Shown: piece after piece, positions 1 to 34,540 of the stretch
Position numbering within the stretch: the first letter of the stretch is position 1
Layout: each line of letters starts with the position of its first letter
From: Osedax fenrisi
Taxonomy: Eukaryota; Annelida; Polychaeta; Sabellida; Siboglinidae
NCBI GenBank assembly: GCA_964019155.1
Contig: OZ025244.1
Coordinates: 32,734,903-32,798,902, forward strand
Length of the DNA: 64,000 nucleotides
Reading direction: 5' to 3'
Made by a program: the position numbers and the translations under genes
Notes under the pieces: generated by a model
What the model was told of the DNA's origin: nothing
Database searches by the model: none
Seen by the model: only the letters and a program-made list of their open reading frames with translations

Positions 1-2
1 TG

Positions 3-1598
3 TATTCACATAACGCTGAAGGAGATGATGCAGTGCTCGCTGTGAACGAACCTACAGATCAAGATAGCTTCCCAATTCTGGAAAGTGAAGTGGAAGCTGC
101 TATACGCGCTCTAAAGATCGGTAAATCACCTGGTGTTGACAACATACCCGCTGAACTTCTTAAATCAGGCGGTGACATACTAAAAAAGTTGCTTACGGAT
201 ATCTGTAATAAAATATGGGAAACCGGAATATGGCCATCTGAATGGACAAAGTCACTGATAATAAGTCTACATAAGAAAGGAAGCAAACAGAAATGTGAAA
301 ACTACAGGACAATAAGCCTTATAACACACGCGAGTAAAATTATGCTAAAGATAATTCTACACAGGCTACAGCACATTACTGAAGAATTTATCTCCGAAGA
401 ACAAGCTGGTTTTCGAAAAGGCCGAAGTACAAGTGAACAAATATTCAACCTTAGAATCATATCGGAAAAATATGCCCAACATAACAAACCGCTATTTCAT
501 GTATTTATAGACTTCAAAAAAGCATTTGATAGAGTCTGGCATGAAGCATTGTGGTCATCTATGAAAAGATTTAACATCAACTTAAAATTAATAGAAGCTA
601 TACAAAGTCTATATAGTAAAGCTGAAAGTGCTGTTTACTCGGACGGACAAATTGGTGAATGGTTCCACACAACAACTGGAGTGAGACAAGGTTCTTTACT
701 GTCACCCACACTCTTCAACATCATGCTGGAACAAATAATGAATGACGCATTAGAAAATCATATAGGTACAGTAAATATCGGAGGTAAAATAATTACAAAT
801 CTAAGATTTGCGGATGACATAGACGGACTAGCAGGTAGTGAATCCGAGCTATCCAATCTAATAAAAAAGATTGACAGTACATCGCGTAAATATGGAATGG
901 AGATTAATGCTACGAAAACTCAAATTATGACTAATTCTGAAGGTAATTTCACATCCGAAATAAAGATAAACAACGATACACTCAAAATAGTTGAAAAATT
1001 TAAATACTTAGGTGCAATTATAGACGATAAAGGTTCCAAATCTGAAATAATAGCTAGAACAGGTCAGACAATAACTGCATTATCAAAACTAAATGTTATA
1101 TGGTACGACAAATCACTTCAACTGAAACTAAAAATTCGACTTATGCAATCGCTAGTAAACTCAATATTCCTCTATGCGTGCGAAACGTGGACGCTAACAA
1201 AGGAGTTACAAGGACGTATTAGAGCTTTGGAAATGAGATGTTTAAGAAGGCTAATGAACATATCATACCGAGACAAGATAACCAATATTGAGGTACGGAG
1301 TCGAGTTGTTAAAGAAATTGGCAAACACTCAGAATTGCTGGCGATGGTCATTGCAAAGAAGTTGAGGTGGTTTGGTCATGTATCACGATCAAACTCTATG
1401 TCTAATACTATTTTGCAAGGATCCATTGAAGGTAAAAGAAGAAGAGGACGGCCAAGGACACAATGGCAAGATAATATCGTTGAATGGACTAGTCTTGGAA
1501 TAGAAGAAGCGATGCGAGCGACCCGGGATAGAGACCGATGGAAACGTATTATATTGAAGTCAACTGCGCCCCTACGGCATCCAAATGCTATGGGATAG
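3..1598 (+). mobile_element. RTE-like non-LTR retrotransposon, 3' part with reverse transcriptase ORF
   Basis: The frame is open from the window edge to a TAG at 1596-1598, so the 5' part (presumably the endonuclease) lies outside. The translation shows reverse transcriptase hallmarks in order: KSPGVDNIPAE, the GFRKGRST finger motif, FIDFKKAFDRVWH (motif A), GVRQGSLLSPTLFN (motif B) and RFADDIDG with the catalytic FADD. A thumb/connection region with ACETWTL follows, then a basic tail with KRRRGRPRTQW. This arrangement is typical of RTE/CFDP2-type LINE proteins. No stop or frameshift interrupts the visible 531 codons, so the copy is young. A very short 3' UTR with GGTAAA-type repeats follows at 1599-1614. 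Clade assignment is by eye. Confidence 0.88.
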
Positions 1599-1614
1599 GT
1601 AAAAGGTAAAAAAA

Positions 1615-1998
1615 ATAGCTTCTATTAATTTTAAGTTGATGTTAAATCTTTTCATAGATGACCACAATGCTTCATGCCAGACTCTATCAAATGCTTTTTT
1701 GAAGTCTATAAATACATGAAATAGCGGTTTGTTATGTTGGGCATATTTTTCCGATATGATTCTAAGGTTGAATATTTGTTCACTTGTACTTCGGCCTTTT
1801 CGAAAACCAGCTTGTTCTTCGGAGATAAATTCTTCAGTAATGTGCTGTAGCCTGTGTAGAATTATCTTTAGCATAATTTTACTCGCGTGTGTTATAAGGC
1901 TTATTGTCCTGTAGTTTTCACATTTCTGTTTGCTTCCTTTCTTATGTAGACTTATTATCAGTGACTTTGTCCATTCAGATGGCCATATTCCGGTTTCC
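1615..1998 (-). mobile_element. Inverted partial copy of the same RTE element
   Basis: This 384-bp block is the reverse complement of 218-601. I found no mismatch in the stretches compared, and the two translations on the matching strands are the same. It encodes the palm start (MLKIILHRLQ... to the KAFDRVWH motif) on the minus strand and is broken at both ends. It abuts the A-rich 3' end of the first copy directly, so the pair forms a potential hairpin with 384-bp arms and a loop of about 1 kb. Confidence 0.9.
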
Positions 1999-2120
1999 TT
2001 ATGTTTACTTAGTGATTTTAATATATTTCATTTATATACTATACCTTATCAATACATTAGATTTTATATTTCATCAAATAAAATTATAATTAATTAAAAA
2101 AAATAATTACACTATTTTAA

Positions 2121-2595
2121 TTAAAATTAATTAGAATTATATAATTTTAGATATTAATAATTCTCAAATAGTCAGGATGAAACATATTTGCAACTGGTCA
2201 AGTTTATTGTAAATATGAAATTGTATACTTTTAGTTATACTCAATTACTCAACATCGAAATAATATAAATTTCTAATTCATTTATACGTATATTAAAAGT
2301 ATAATTAAGAGTAAATGATATTTATTTTATTAATATTAATAGTAGTTATACATTAAAATTAATTAGAATTATATAATTTTAGATATTAATAATTCTCAAA
2401 TAGTCAGGATGTAACATATTTGCAACTGGTCAAGTTTATTGTAAATATGAAATTGTATACTTTTAGTTATACTCAATTACTCAACATCGAAATAATATAA
2501 ATTTTTAATTCATATATACGTATATTAAAAGTATAATTAAGAGTAAATGATATTTATTAATATTTATTTTATTAATATTAATAGTAGTTATACAT
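2121..2595. repeat. Tandem direct duplication, ~232 + ~242 bp
   Basis: Two head-to-tail copies (2121-2352 and 2353-2595) share nearly all bases, including TAGTCAGGATG, GCAACTGGTCAAG and CTCAACATCGAAATA. The second copy carries a ~10-bp AT insertion near its end. No coding potential is seen. Confidence 0.8.
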
Positions 2596-3459
2596 GAATT
2601 GGAGTTATTTAAAATTAAGTTAAATAAATATACACAATAAAATTCTTTGTAATTTTCAGCATATAATAATGATAATATAATTTGATGTAATAATAATAGA
2701 AAATAATATAATATTCAAAAATAATTAATAAATGTATAAAATATATCGTATCATGTTATTTATTGACTTGCTTTATAATATAACCTATAGATTAAATAAA
2801 GTGATAAAGTAAATTAAGAGAAAAGAGTAAGAGAATTATACACATTTATTAACACAAGTATTAAGTAGCTTATTCTATATAAAGTGTACACAAGTAACAT
2901 ACGTTCAATAATACGGGTAGTTTAATTTCATTATTGAAGAAACACATTTATATACGCGCGCACACACATATATATATATAGACATATATACACACATACA
3001 AACATACACATATATATATACAAGTTGATTGACAGTTGCATAAATCATAGGTGGCTAAGTATAAAAAAGGTTACACACGGAAACGCAGTGTAGGTTCCGG
3101 AAATAAAATATGCGGTTAAAATAATGATGATGATGAAGATGAATAGTGAATAGAGATAATCGTGTAGTTGTGTGTGTATGTGTGTGTGTGTGTGGTGGAT
3201 AGAGAGTTGTTAAAAGCTGCGAAGATAAAATGAATAAAATACTATATCCGCTAAGACAGCTGCTGCTGCTGTCTGGTGGTGGTGGTGGTGGTCTGTTGTT
3301 CGGGTCTATAGTTCTCCCATAGATTTAATGATATCGGCTGGTTTGTCTGGATGATCGGTGTGGTGTGGTGTGGTGTGATAGAGAGGAGTGGGTGTGTGTA
3401 TGTACTACAGGTAGCGCCATCTAGTGGGTAGGTACTACTACGGTGGCGGCGACGGCATA
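2596..3459. other. Gene-free flank downstream of the Dishevelled stop
   Basis: AT-rich sequence with short CA/TA, TG, TGGTGG and GTGTG simple repeats at 2950-3380. It would contain the 3' UTR of the minus-strand Dishevelled gene, but I cannot place a polyadenylation site with confidence. Confidence 0.4.
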
Positions 3460-26579
<23,120 letters not shown>

Positions 26580-28308
26580 ATTGGAGGAAACAAGTATAAA
26601 ATATGTTAAAATCGGTTATAAAATCACAAAGTAAATTCAAAGCTAGAAAAATGGCCGAGATGATTATTGATATTAGTATACATTGTATCCTGTAGGTGTA
26701 AAATCTATTCAAATAATATTTTATAATTTTTAATCACTAAAATTTGAAATACTTTCTAAAATATTCAGTAATAAAGTGTTAACTATGATTAATAATGAAG
26801 TAATCTTAATACATATAATAACAATTGGTATTCAATTATAAATTTAACAATGATCATGGGCTTTTAGGTTATTTAGGCTTTTATTTAGGTTATTTAAAAT
26901 CATTGTATTATTTTTCAAATACAATAAACGGTCATTTATAATAAATCTCAGTATTTATATTTATATATTTGTTGGTAAATTTATTAAATTAGAATATATA
27001 TGATTCTAAAAAAATATATAACGCTAGCATAATGTTTACCATGGTTTACATATTATATAGATATTGTCATATGACATATCATATAATATAATACATATTA
27101 AGATAATGATAGTATCATTAACCTTATAAGCCTTATAAGGTTAACCTTATATGTATACGATAGAATAGCGTTATATTTAATATAATATTATGGGTGATAA
27201 TTTGGATAATTATCCATTATTAATAAGGAATATAAGTATGCTAGATATTCAGGTATATTGCGAAAAATATAATCGTATGTTTAATGTATTTCTGTGAAAG
27301 TGATTCGATATGTTATTGATAATTAATAAAAATCACACCAGATGTGTAGTAATATCAAAGGCTTTGGTAATATCGGGAAGTAACAAGACCTCCTATAACT
27401 CCGAGGTTATAGGAGGTCTTGGAAGTAATGATAGTGAATGGAAACGGTCAATTTTATATATGAAACATACTAATAAATTACAATGCGTTTGAAATGTTAC
27501 ACTTTTTTTCTAATTTGGATGAATTTATTTTAATTATTAAGGGTAATTTATAATTATGGTATTATAATTATATTAGGTATTATAATTTATAAAGGTACTT
27601 ATTGGTACTTAAAGGTACTTAATGTATTATTGGTATACCAACTCTATATTTGATTTAAACTATTTGTTATATCTTCTAATTATTTTTAAATATAATTAAA
27701 TACCTATAATCCCGTAGTGGTATAATTTTCCATGATACTAATATGATCTAAAGTATTTAATGACTTGTTTGCATCGAGGAGAAGTGTATGTATTGTTTTT
27801 TTTAATTTATTTTCTGTTATACGAGTATATAGATATAGATAGATAGATAGATAGATATATTTTATTGGATTCATTAATTTCGTTCTTTTTTTTTCATTTA
27901 TTATTCTTTTTCGTTTTTTCTTCGTTTCCAAATGGCTTCAAAATAAGACCTTGATCTTTTCGGGTTGTTGCCAGTGATTTATTCATACATGGGACAGGAA
28001 CAGTGATTGTTTAATTGTAATTGTATAGGTGACGATAAATGACGATTGGAAGGAAATAGTTAATCATAATAGTTAGCTATATAGGTTAATACCTATTTCG
28101 TATTTACATAAAAGATAATAATAAATAAATAAAATACAGTAGATAGACAAAATTTGACATTAACAAAAATCAAAATCAAAATAATAATAACAAAAATAAT
28201 TCATACATACATATATATTTGATATAGATTTTTTATTTTATTTTTTTTTTATTTTTTTTTAATATGTTAATTTTATTAAATTAATTTTAAATTCATTAAT
28301 TTTTTAAT
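26580..28308. other. Intergenic, upstream of Dishevelled
   Basis: Between the divergent Dishevelled and TMEM208 genes. It should hold the Dishevelled promoter but shows no motif I can defend. Around 27704-27830 the minus strand retains a scrap of RT-like coding (TENKLKKTIHTLLLDANKSL), related to the element at 28309-29550. A GATA tetranucleotide run lies at 27836-27858. Confidence 0.4.
27384..27421. mobile_element. 38-bp palindromic micro-element
   Basis: Perfect 16-bp arms (CAAGACCTCCTATAAC and its reverse complement) with the loop TCCGAG. Flanks are GAAGTAA at 27377-27383 and 27422-27428 (8 bp if one shared G is counted). It reads like a TIR-only transposon derivative; a transcription hairpin is the alternative. 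Confidence 0.6.
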
Positions 28309-29550
28309 TTATCTATAATATAATTCATCATTGATTAACATATTTTTTACTCTTTTCTTGAACAAATTTTTTATATTTTGTATATTTGTTGGAAGTAAGT
28401 TCCAAAGTTTTGCACCTTTTATCAGTAAACTATTTATTGTTCTTGTTGATTTTGAAATTGGTATAGCAAGGACATTCATGTCCTTGGATATAGTATACGT
28501 TTTATTTGTTCGTAGAGTATATTTATTATTATTTTTTTTGTGTATTTTAGTTAAATTTGTTGGTAATTGATTATAATATTGTTTATGCATATATATTAGT
28601 GTATTATAATATGTTAGCTTATCTAATCTAAGTATTTTATTTGATGTGAATAATTCTTTTGTATGATCTCGAAATTTTCTTTTATTTATTATTCTTAGTA
28701 TATTTTTTTTGAATAATTGTTGTATTTAGGGTATTATTTGAGAATGTATTTCCCCAAAGTATATTTCCATAGTTTAAGTATGGTAGGAAAATACTATTAT
28801 ATATAATTATCAATGAATTTGTTTTAATGAATTTGCTCAATTTTGAGATTAAAAATTGAATTTGGGAGAGTTTGTTATTTAATTTAATAATATGATTTTT
28901 AAAATCAAGTTTGCTATCAAGAATTATACCAATATATTTATAATTATATACGTTATTTATTAATGTATCATTTAATGAAATAATATTGTTTGGATATTTA
29001 TTTGAGTTGAAATTTATCATTTCTGTTTTACTAATATTGAGTTTTAACTTATTATATTTATACCATTTTTCTATTTTTATTAAGGTTTTTTTAATTAAAT
29101 TTGTTAGTTCTATATTATTATCTGCTGTAAAAGTTATAGCAGTATCATCTGCATATACTGTACATTTTACATTATTATCTTCTAAATATAATGGTAGATC
29201 ATTGACATAAATTATGAATAGTAAAGGGCCTAGTATGGAGCCTTGGGGTACACCGATATCATTAGTTATAATATCAGATTCTGTAATGTTAACTTTAACT
29301 AGTTGAGTTCTATTATGTAAATAGTTTTTTATCAGTTTAAGAGGAATCCCTCTAATTCCATATTTATCTAATTTGCTAATTATAATAGAATGATTAATAG
29401 TATCAAAGGCTTTACTTAAATCTAAAAATAATGTATTTATTGCTTTATTTTCTTTTTTATTTTCCATTATATGGTTGTAAATATCTAGTGTAGCTTGAGT
29501 GGTATTATGTTTTTTAAGGAAACCATATTGAGTAGTATTTATTATATAGA
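28309..29550 (-). pseudogene. CR1/Jockey-like LINE reverse transcriptase fragment
   Basis: From the 5' side the minus strand reads QYGFLKKHNTTQATLDIYNH (29547 down), LFLDLSKAFDTINHSIIISK, GVPQGSILGPLLFIIYVNDL and the catalytic YADDT. It ends near 28682 with a frame change. The frame resumes at 28590-28309 with the family's C-terminal hallmark KGAKLWNLLPTNIQ. The endonuclease half and start are missing, so it is a 5'-truncated, frameshifted copy. Confidence 0.85.
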
Positions 29551-29690
29551 ATTACATTGGTTGTGCTATTTTTCATAAACCCATATTGAGTATTTTTCTG
29601 TTATACGAGTATATAGAATTACATTAGTTGTGCTATTTTTCATAAACCCATATTGAGTATTATTTATAATATGTATGTTATATATAATTA
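29551..29690 (-). repeat. Tandem duplicated scraps of an RT QYGF motif region
   Basis: Two head-to-tail copies (~29549-29605 and ~29606-29664) of ATAGAATTACATTRGTTGTGC. On the minus strand these read NTQYGFMKNSTTNVILYTRI. They match the first motif of the adjacent LINE fragment and the scrap at 27.8 kb. Confidence 0.65.
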
Positions 29691-29953
29691 TATTCACATG
29701 TGAGATAATTAAAATATAGTCTTTAATATTATCAGCATCTAGTAAATATTTAAACTGTTTGTATTATTGTACTATGTAGGTTTAATTATTAATATTTATA
29801 TATTTAATCTATATTATATATAGTATATACGATTTAAAATTTTTAGTATACTTTAAATTTATATAATACTATAATCACATATTATTATGCATGTAGTTTT
29901 ACTATTTATTAATTTATAAGACTAGATAATATAGTAGAATGATTACATTAACC

Positions 29954-29994
29954 CATAGAGCTAGATAGAAGTATAATAATACTATAGCTCTATA
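29954..29994. mobile_element. Older relative of the CATAGAGCTA palindrome
   Basis: Starts CATAGAGCTAGA and ends TATAGCTCTATA with a degenerate middle. The flanks CATTAACC and CATTCACT match at 6 of 8 bases. This supports a family rather than a single chance palindrome. Confidence 0.5.
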
Positions 29995-30564
29995 CATTCA
30001 CTACTAGAAATTATACTATATAATTTCTATTGTATTTAAGTTACAACCATTGATTATACGAAAATATATTTGAATTATTTAATAGATATTTTTATCTTGA
30101 TATAAAACTTCTTAAAATAATATTATTATAAATTTGATATTTAAATAATAAATAATGGTACGTTGGAAAACTAATTGATTATACATATATTAAAAAAAAA
30201 ATATAAACTGTATTTTAATTGTAACATATAAACCCATTATATAAACCTATTATAATAAATATAAAAATTAATACAAAAATATGATGTTAGAAATGATATC
30301 GAATAGCATATGGATATGACATGGCCGATTTAGGATTTTAAAATATTTATTTTATATCATTTAATAAATGATTTATAAATTGTTATTACAATTTTAGAAA
30401 AATAACAATGATATATATATACAGAACATCTAATTTGATTAAGATATGATATTTAATAAACGAAATTAAAAATAATTATAATTATCACAATTAATTATTA
30501 ATAATTATTAATAATTAATTATTAATATAATAATTATTATAATTAAATTATTATGGGTTACGAT

Positions 30565-31574
30565 TAGGGTTGGCAAGGCTTTACAAAACCTAAAATGTGT
30601 TATTTAGGTTTTTAGGTTTTTCATTTTCTGATAATTTTAAAATTATAAATGAGTTTTTTTATAATTACATATTTAAAAAAACGTATATTATTTATTAATT
30701 AAAGGGGGGGTGCACGAGTTGGGAACGGTTTTCAAAATGGTATTAGCAATTAAGGCGTGTTGCGAGCGCATATAGCGTATACAGTTAAAAATAGATTTTA
30801 TGTTTATATATAAATTGAATATATTCAATGAATATTATTCACACATCAATATGCATCAACATTATATGAATCATACAGTGTATGATGTGTGTGAATGTAT
30901 GTGTGTGTGTGTTTGTTTGTGTGTATATCCTATATGTTTTATATAAGCTTTATCAATATCGGTTTTTTCTATGCGCGATCGCCACCCGCCTCAATTGCTG
31001 GTAACATTTTGAAAACTGTTCCCAATTCGTGCAGTAACCATTAAAGGTATACAACTTATTTTAAATAAGTTTTATTACTATAATATTTATTTAGATGATG
31101 ATGTTGCTAATATTTGTAGTGATAATGATAATGATAATAATACTGTATTATATACAGAAGATTATCTTCAAGATAATGCAATATTAATTAATTAATATAT
31201 TATATTATACAATATTAATGTAATTTCTTTTTATAATTTATTCATAATAAATATTTATATAGATGTATTTAACATACACTATTCCTTATCAAATTTTTTT
31301 TCTGTATATCCAATTAATGTTTACATATTATTATATGCTGACATCATAATGTATAGGCTGATAATTATGCTTGTATATAATATTATATTATTAATATATA
31401 TTGTATATAATATCCTAATAGGTATAATATAAAATTCTAATAACTATCAATATATATATATTATTATAATAAATATTTTTTTTAAATATGTGGATATATT
31501 CTATTAAAAATGGAAAAACCTAGGTTTTGCGACTAAAAACCTAAATTCAAGTTTTTAGCTTTAACCCAACACTG
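30565..31574. mobile_element. hAT-like non-autonomous element, 1010 bp
   Basis: Exact 8-bp duplication GTTACGAT (30557-30564 and 31575-31582). The ends are TAGGGTTGGCAAGGC and the reverse complement of CAGTGTTGGGTTAAAGC, the CAGKGTTGG style typical of hAT elements. Repeated TTAGGTTTTTAGGTT motifs lie just inside both ends. No transposase ORF. It carries a second insertion at 30706-31039. Confidence 0.82.
30706..31039. mobile_element. Nested hAT-like MITE, 334 bp
   Basis: TIRs of about 60 bp share TTGGGAAC[A/G]GTTTTCAAAATG and AGCAATT[A/G]AGGCG. The 8-bp duplication ATTAAAGG lies at 30698-30705 and 31040-31047. It is inserted inside the 1010-bp element. It is GC-richer near its ends and has no ORF. 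Confidence 0.85.
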
Positions 31575-31582
31575 GTTACGAT

Positions 31583-33275
31583 CAAAAAGGAGGAGTTGAG
31601 TTGTAAAGGTTAAATTTTAAATGTTAAATAAATTTGCAACCAATTTGGGATGTAATGCAGCTAACAAAATAAGCAGGACAAAACTAAACCAATTAACCCA
31701 CAAATATCAATACAAAATATTATATTTAATGTATATATACTATATACTATTAACTCGTATTTCAAATGTAACCTTTAACACTAAACGCGTCCTTTTAATC
31801 GTCTCCCATTATTATTATTAACTGATGAATAATAATTATACCTCAGTATGATGATCAGGCTAATGATCAGTGTTAAACAATCACAACATTGTAAACATTG
31901 TATCATTATAATAATAATTTGTATAGAATATTTATCAATGTTAATAGAATATTAATTAAATAAGTATAGAGTTGCTATAATTTATAGTATAAAAACTAAT
32001 ATTTTTATAAAATATAATAATTACATAAATTCTTTGTAATTTTAAGTCATAAAATAATGTTAATATTTAAAAAATATATGACATGTAATACTGACATACT
32101 GTATTTAATACACGATGTAATACACCATGTAATACACCATGTAATACACCATGCATTACTGAAAAACTGTATTTATAAAACCAGTTGTTTAAATCGGACA
32201 TATGTGTCCCTATATTAATTTAGTATTATCATACATGATTACATGTATACATGTATACATGTATACTTAATACGTAACTTATGTTATCGCCCTGATAATC
32301 AGGCGATAATATAACATTAAATGTTACATTTATAATAAACCAAAAACATATCTTATAATTATGATTTGGATTTTATCTTTAGCTGTAACTTTATTTCAAA
32401 GAATAATATGTAAATATTTTTTAATTTATTTATAATTAATTTATATTAATTTATAATTATTCTTTGTTATTATCTAATTTAATAAATATTATTTACTTTT
32501 TTTATCTTGGTCCTGTAGTATGTTTAGAACTATAGGGGAGTCACATCAAATAAAATGTCTTCCAGTATTTGTATAGTGTGTCATTCTTTGGTATTTTACA
32601 AATATTATAAATGTACATTCTCTTATATTGTCTATTTATATTTTCTTAGATCTTCCTTTTTACGACATGAAGTTAGCATTTCCGTATGAAGTATTATCTT
32701 CGACTAGTCCGTTCGTTTGGATTATATGGCTGAACCAAGACATTTTCCTGCATGCACTATGACTCCAAAGGAATAGTATCTATCTCAGCAGATTTACCTT
32801 TTTTTTATGATTTTTAGATCTGCTCTTACTTTAGTATATAGTATGCTATTATCGTTGTTTTCTTCCCCTTCTGTATGTTAATTAGTATCTCTTGAGTATA
32901 TTATGGTCTCAATCACTTTTATAGTAATATAACTGCATTATTACTATCGTCTTATTCTTCTGTTATGAAATTAACATTTTTATCTATTCGATTATTGTCA
33001 AATTTATTTGCCATGATAACTTTAACCTAATCATCTGCTTTCTGTGTTTCACGATTGCTGCTGACGATATCTTCTATTAGGTGTAATCGGTATTCGAGAA
33101 ATTTTGTATTCGCTTCTTTCATGCTTCTTTTTATTAGTTAGTTTACATTTCTGTAATATTTATTTACATTTTATAAGCGATTTGGTTTTAGAGTATGTAT
33201 TTTGTCGCATAACTCACAAGAGTTCTTCAGTAATCCACAGTTGTATTTAAACTTATTATAACTAACACTTTTATA
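31583..33275. other. Intergenic sequence without recognised genes
   Basis: AT-rich. It contains a short tandem of TACACCATGTAATACACCAT at ~32100-32155 and a small inverted repeat (TTATCGCC/GGCGATAA) near 32284-32309. Nothing coding is supported. Confidence 0.4.
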
Positions 33276-33536
33276 ACTACCTGTGTGGCTCAGTTGGATA
33301 AGGTGTCATACACACAAGCAGTAGGACACGAGTTCAAGCCTCATCCGGACCATTAAAATAGATCTTAAAATAATATTTAGAAGTGATCTTATATAATTGT
33401 GTATAAATTAATGATCGGCTATCGTTAAAACCATGGATGCCTTAACATGACAGAGACTTATAAGGGACATTAGAGCTATATGGTTATAAGTGAAAAATGT
33501 ATCTAAGTTACTGGATGCGATTAAAGGACTCCGCCA
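33276..33536 (+). mobile_element. tRNA-derived SINE, copy 1
   Basis: The head has a Pol III A box (TGGCTCAGTTGG at ~33286) and B box (GAGTTCAAGCC at ~33332), like a tRNA gene. A non-tRNA body follows with GATCGGCT, ATGGATGCCTTAACATGA and a tail with AAAGGACTCC. The same order is found at 48188 (plus) and 55872 (minus). It is not a functional tRNA because no intact cloverleaf is evident. Confidence 0.8.
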
Positions 33537-34540
33537 AAATAACAATATCAATAACTATATAGAACCCTAGTGATTTATTTTATGTATCTTCAATGATAAT
33601 ATTAAAGTTTTTTGTAATCATTATCCTTTCCATTATACCTTATTAAGCTTTTCACCAAATTAGACTGATAGAGAGTTGATATTATTTCATCTTTCAACTT
33701 TTCTTGATATTATTTTATTCAAGTTTTCTCCCCACAGTAGTGAAGGGGCCTAAATTATTGTAATTTTAATGATAATAAACCTTTATTCATCATCATCGTC
33801 ATTATCATAATAGTCATTTTTTAAAGTGGATATACAATTTTATTATAATAGATTACATCCTTTCTCATTTATCAAATAATGTATTAAATTTATTATATTT
33901 TCCATTATTTATTATTTATTTTTTACATTAAGTGTCATTTCATATTATTTTTGTTATTTTATGTATGATTCATTGCTTATTTCAATGACATTTATTAACA
34001 ATAACGAATATTATACTATATTCAAATTTATAATATCGATTATATAAATCATATATAAATGTCATACATAAAAATCAATTAATCATCTGGAATAAAGGTT
34101 GCACCATAATAGTAGTAGTAAGTTATATCTATAATTACATGTATATCTAATCATTGTATTAGACAGATGGTCGCTAATGAATACACAAGTATGCTGGCAT
34201 TACCAGTCACTCTATCTATCTAATTACGCATAACTTACTACCCGACCCCCTATGTATAGTGTGGTATGCGATGATTGTGTTTAGACTTCATTCTTATTTT
34301 AGTTTTTAGTCAAATTAATTTTATTATCTTTATCAAATTTCTATAAACAATTTATGAATATTAACATATAGTATATTATAGTACAATTATAGTACAAAGT
34401 ATATTATATGTACAATTGAGTATGATATTAAATTATAAATTTCGAGCTTACTCGATAAGTTACATATTAAATGTATATAATATATGCGCATGTTCTGATA
34501 TAATTTTCTTTTAACTATACAATTATTATTCTTTGAACAG

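Noticed and set aside
33276..33350. Functional tRNA gene
   Set aside because: A and B boxes are present but there is no clean anticodon arm or acceptor stem, and the block continues into a shared non-tRNA body, so it is a SINE.
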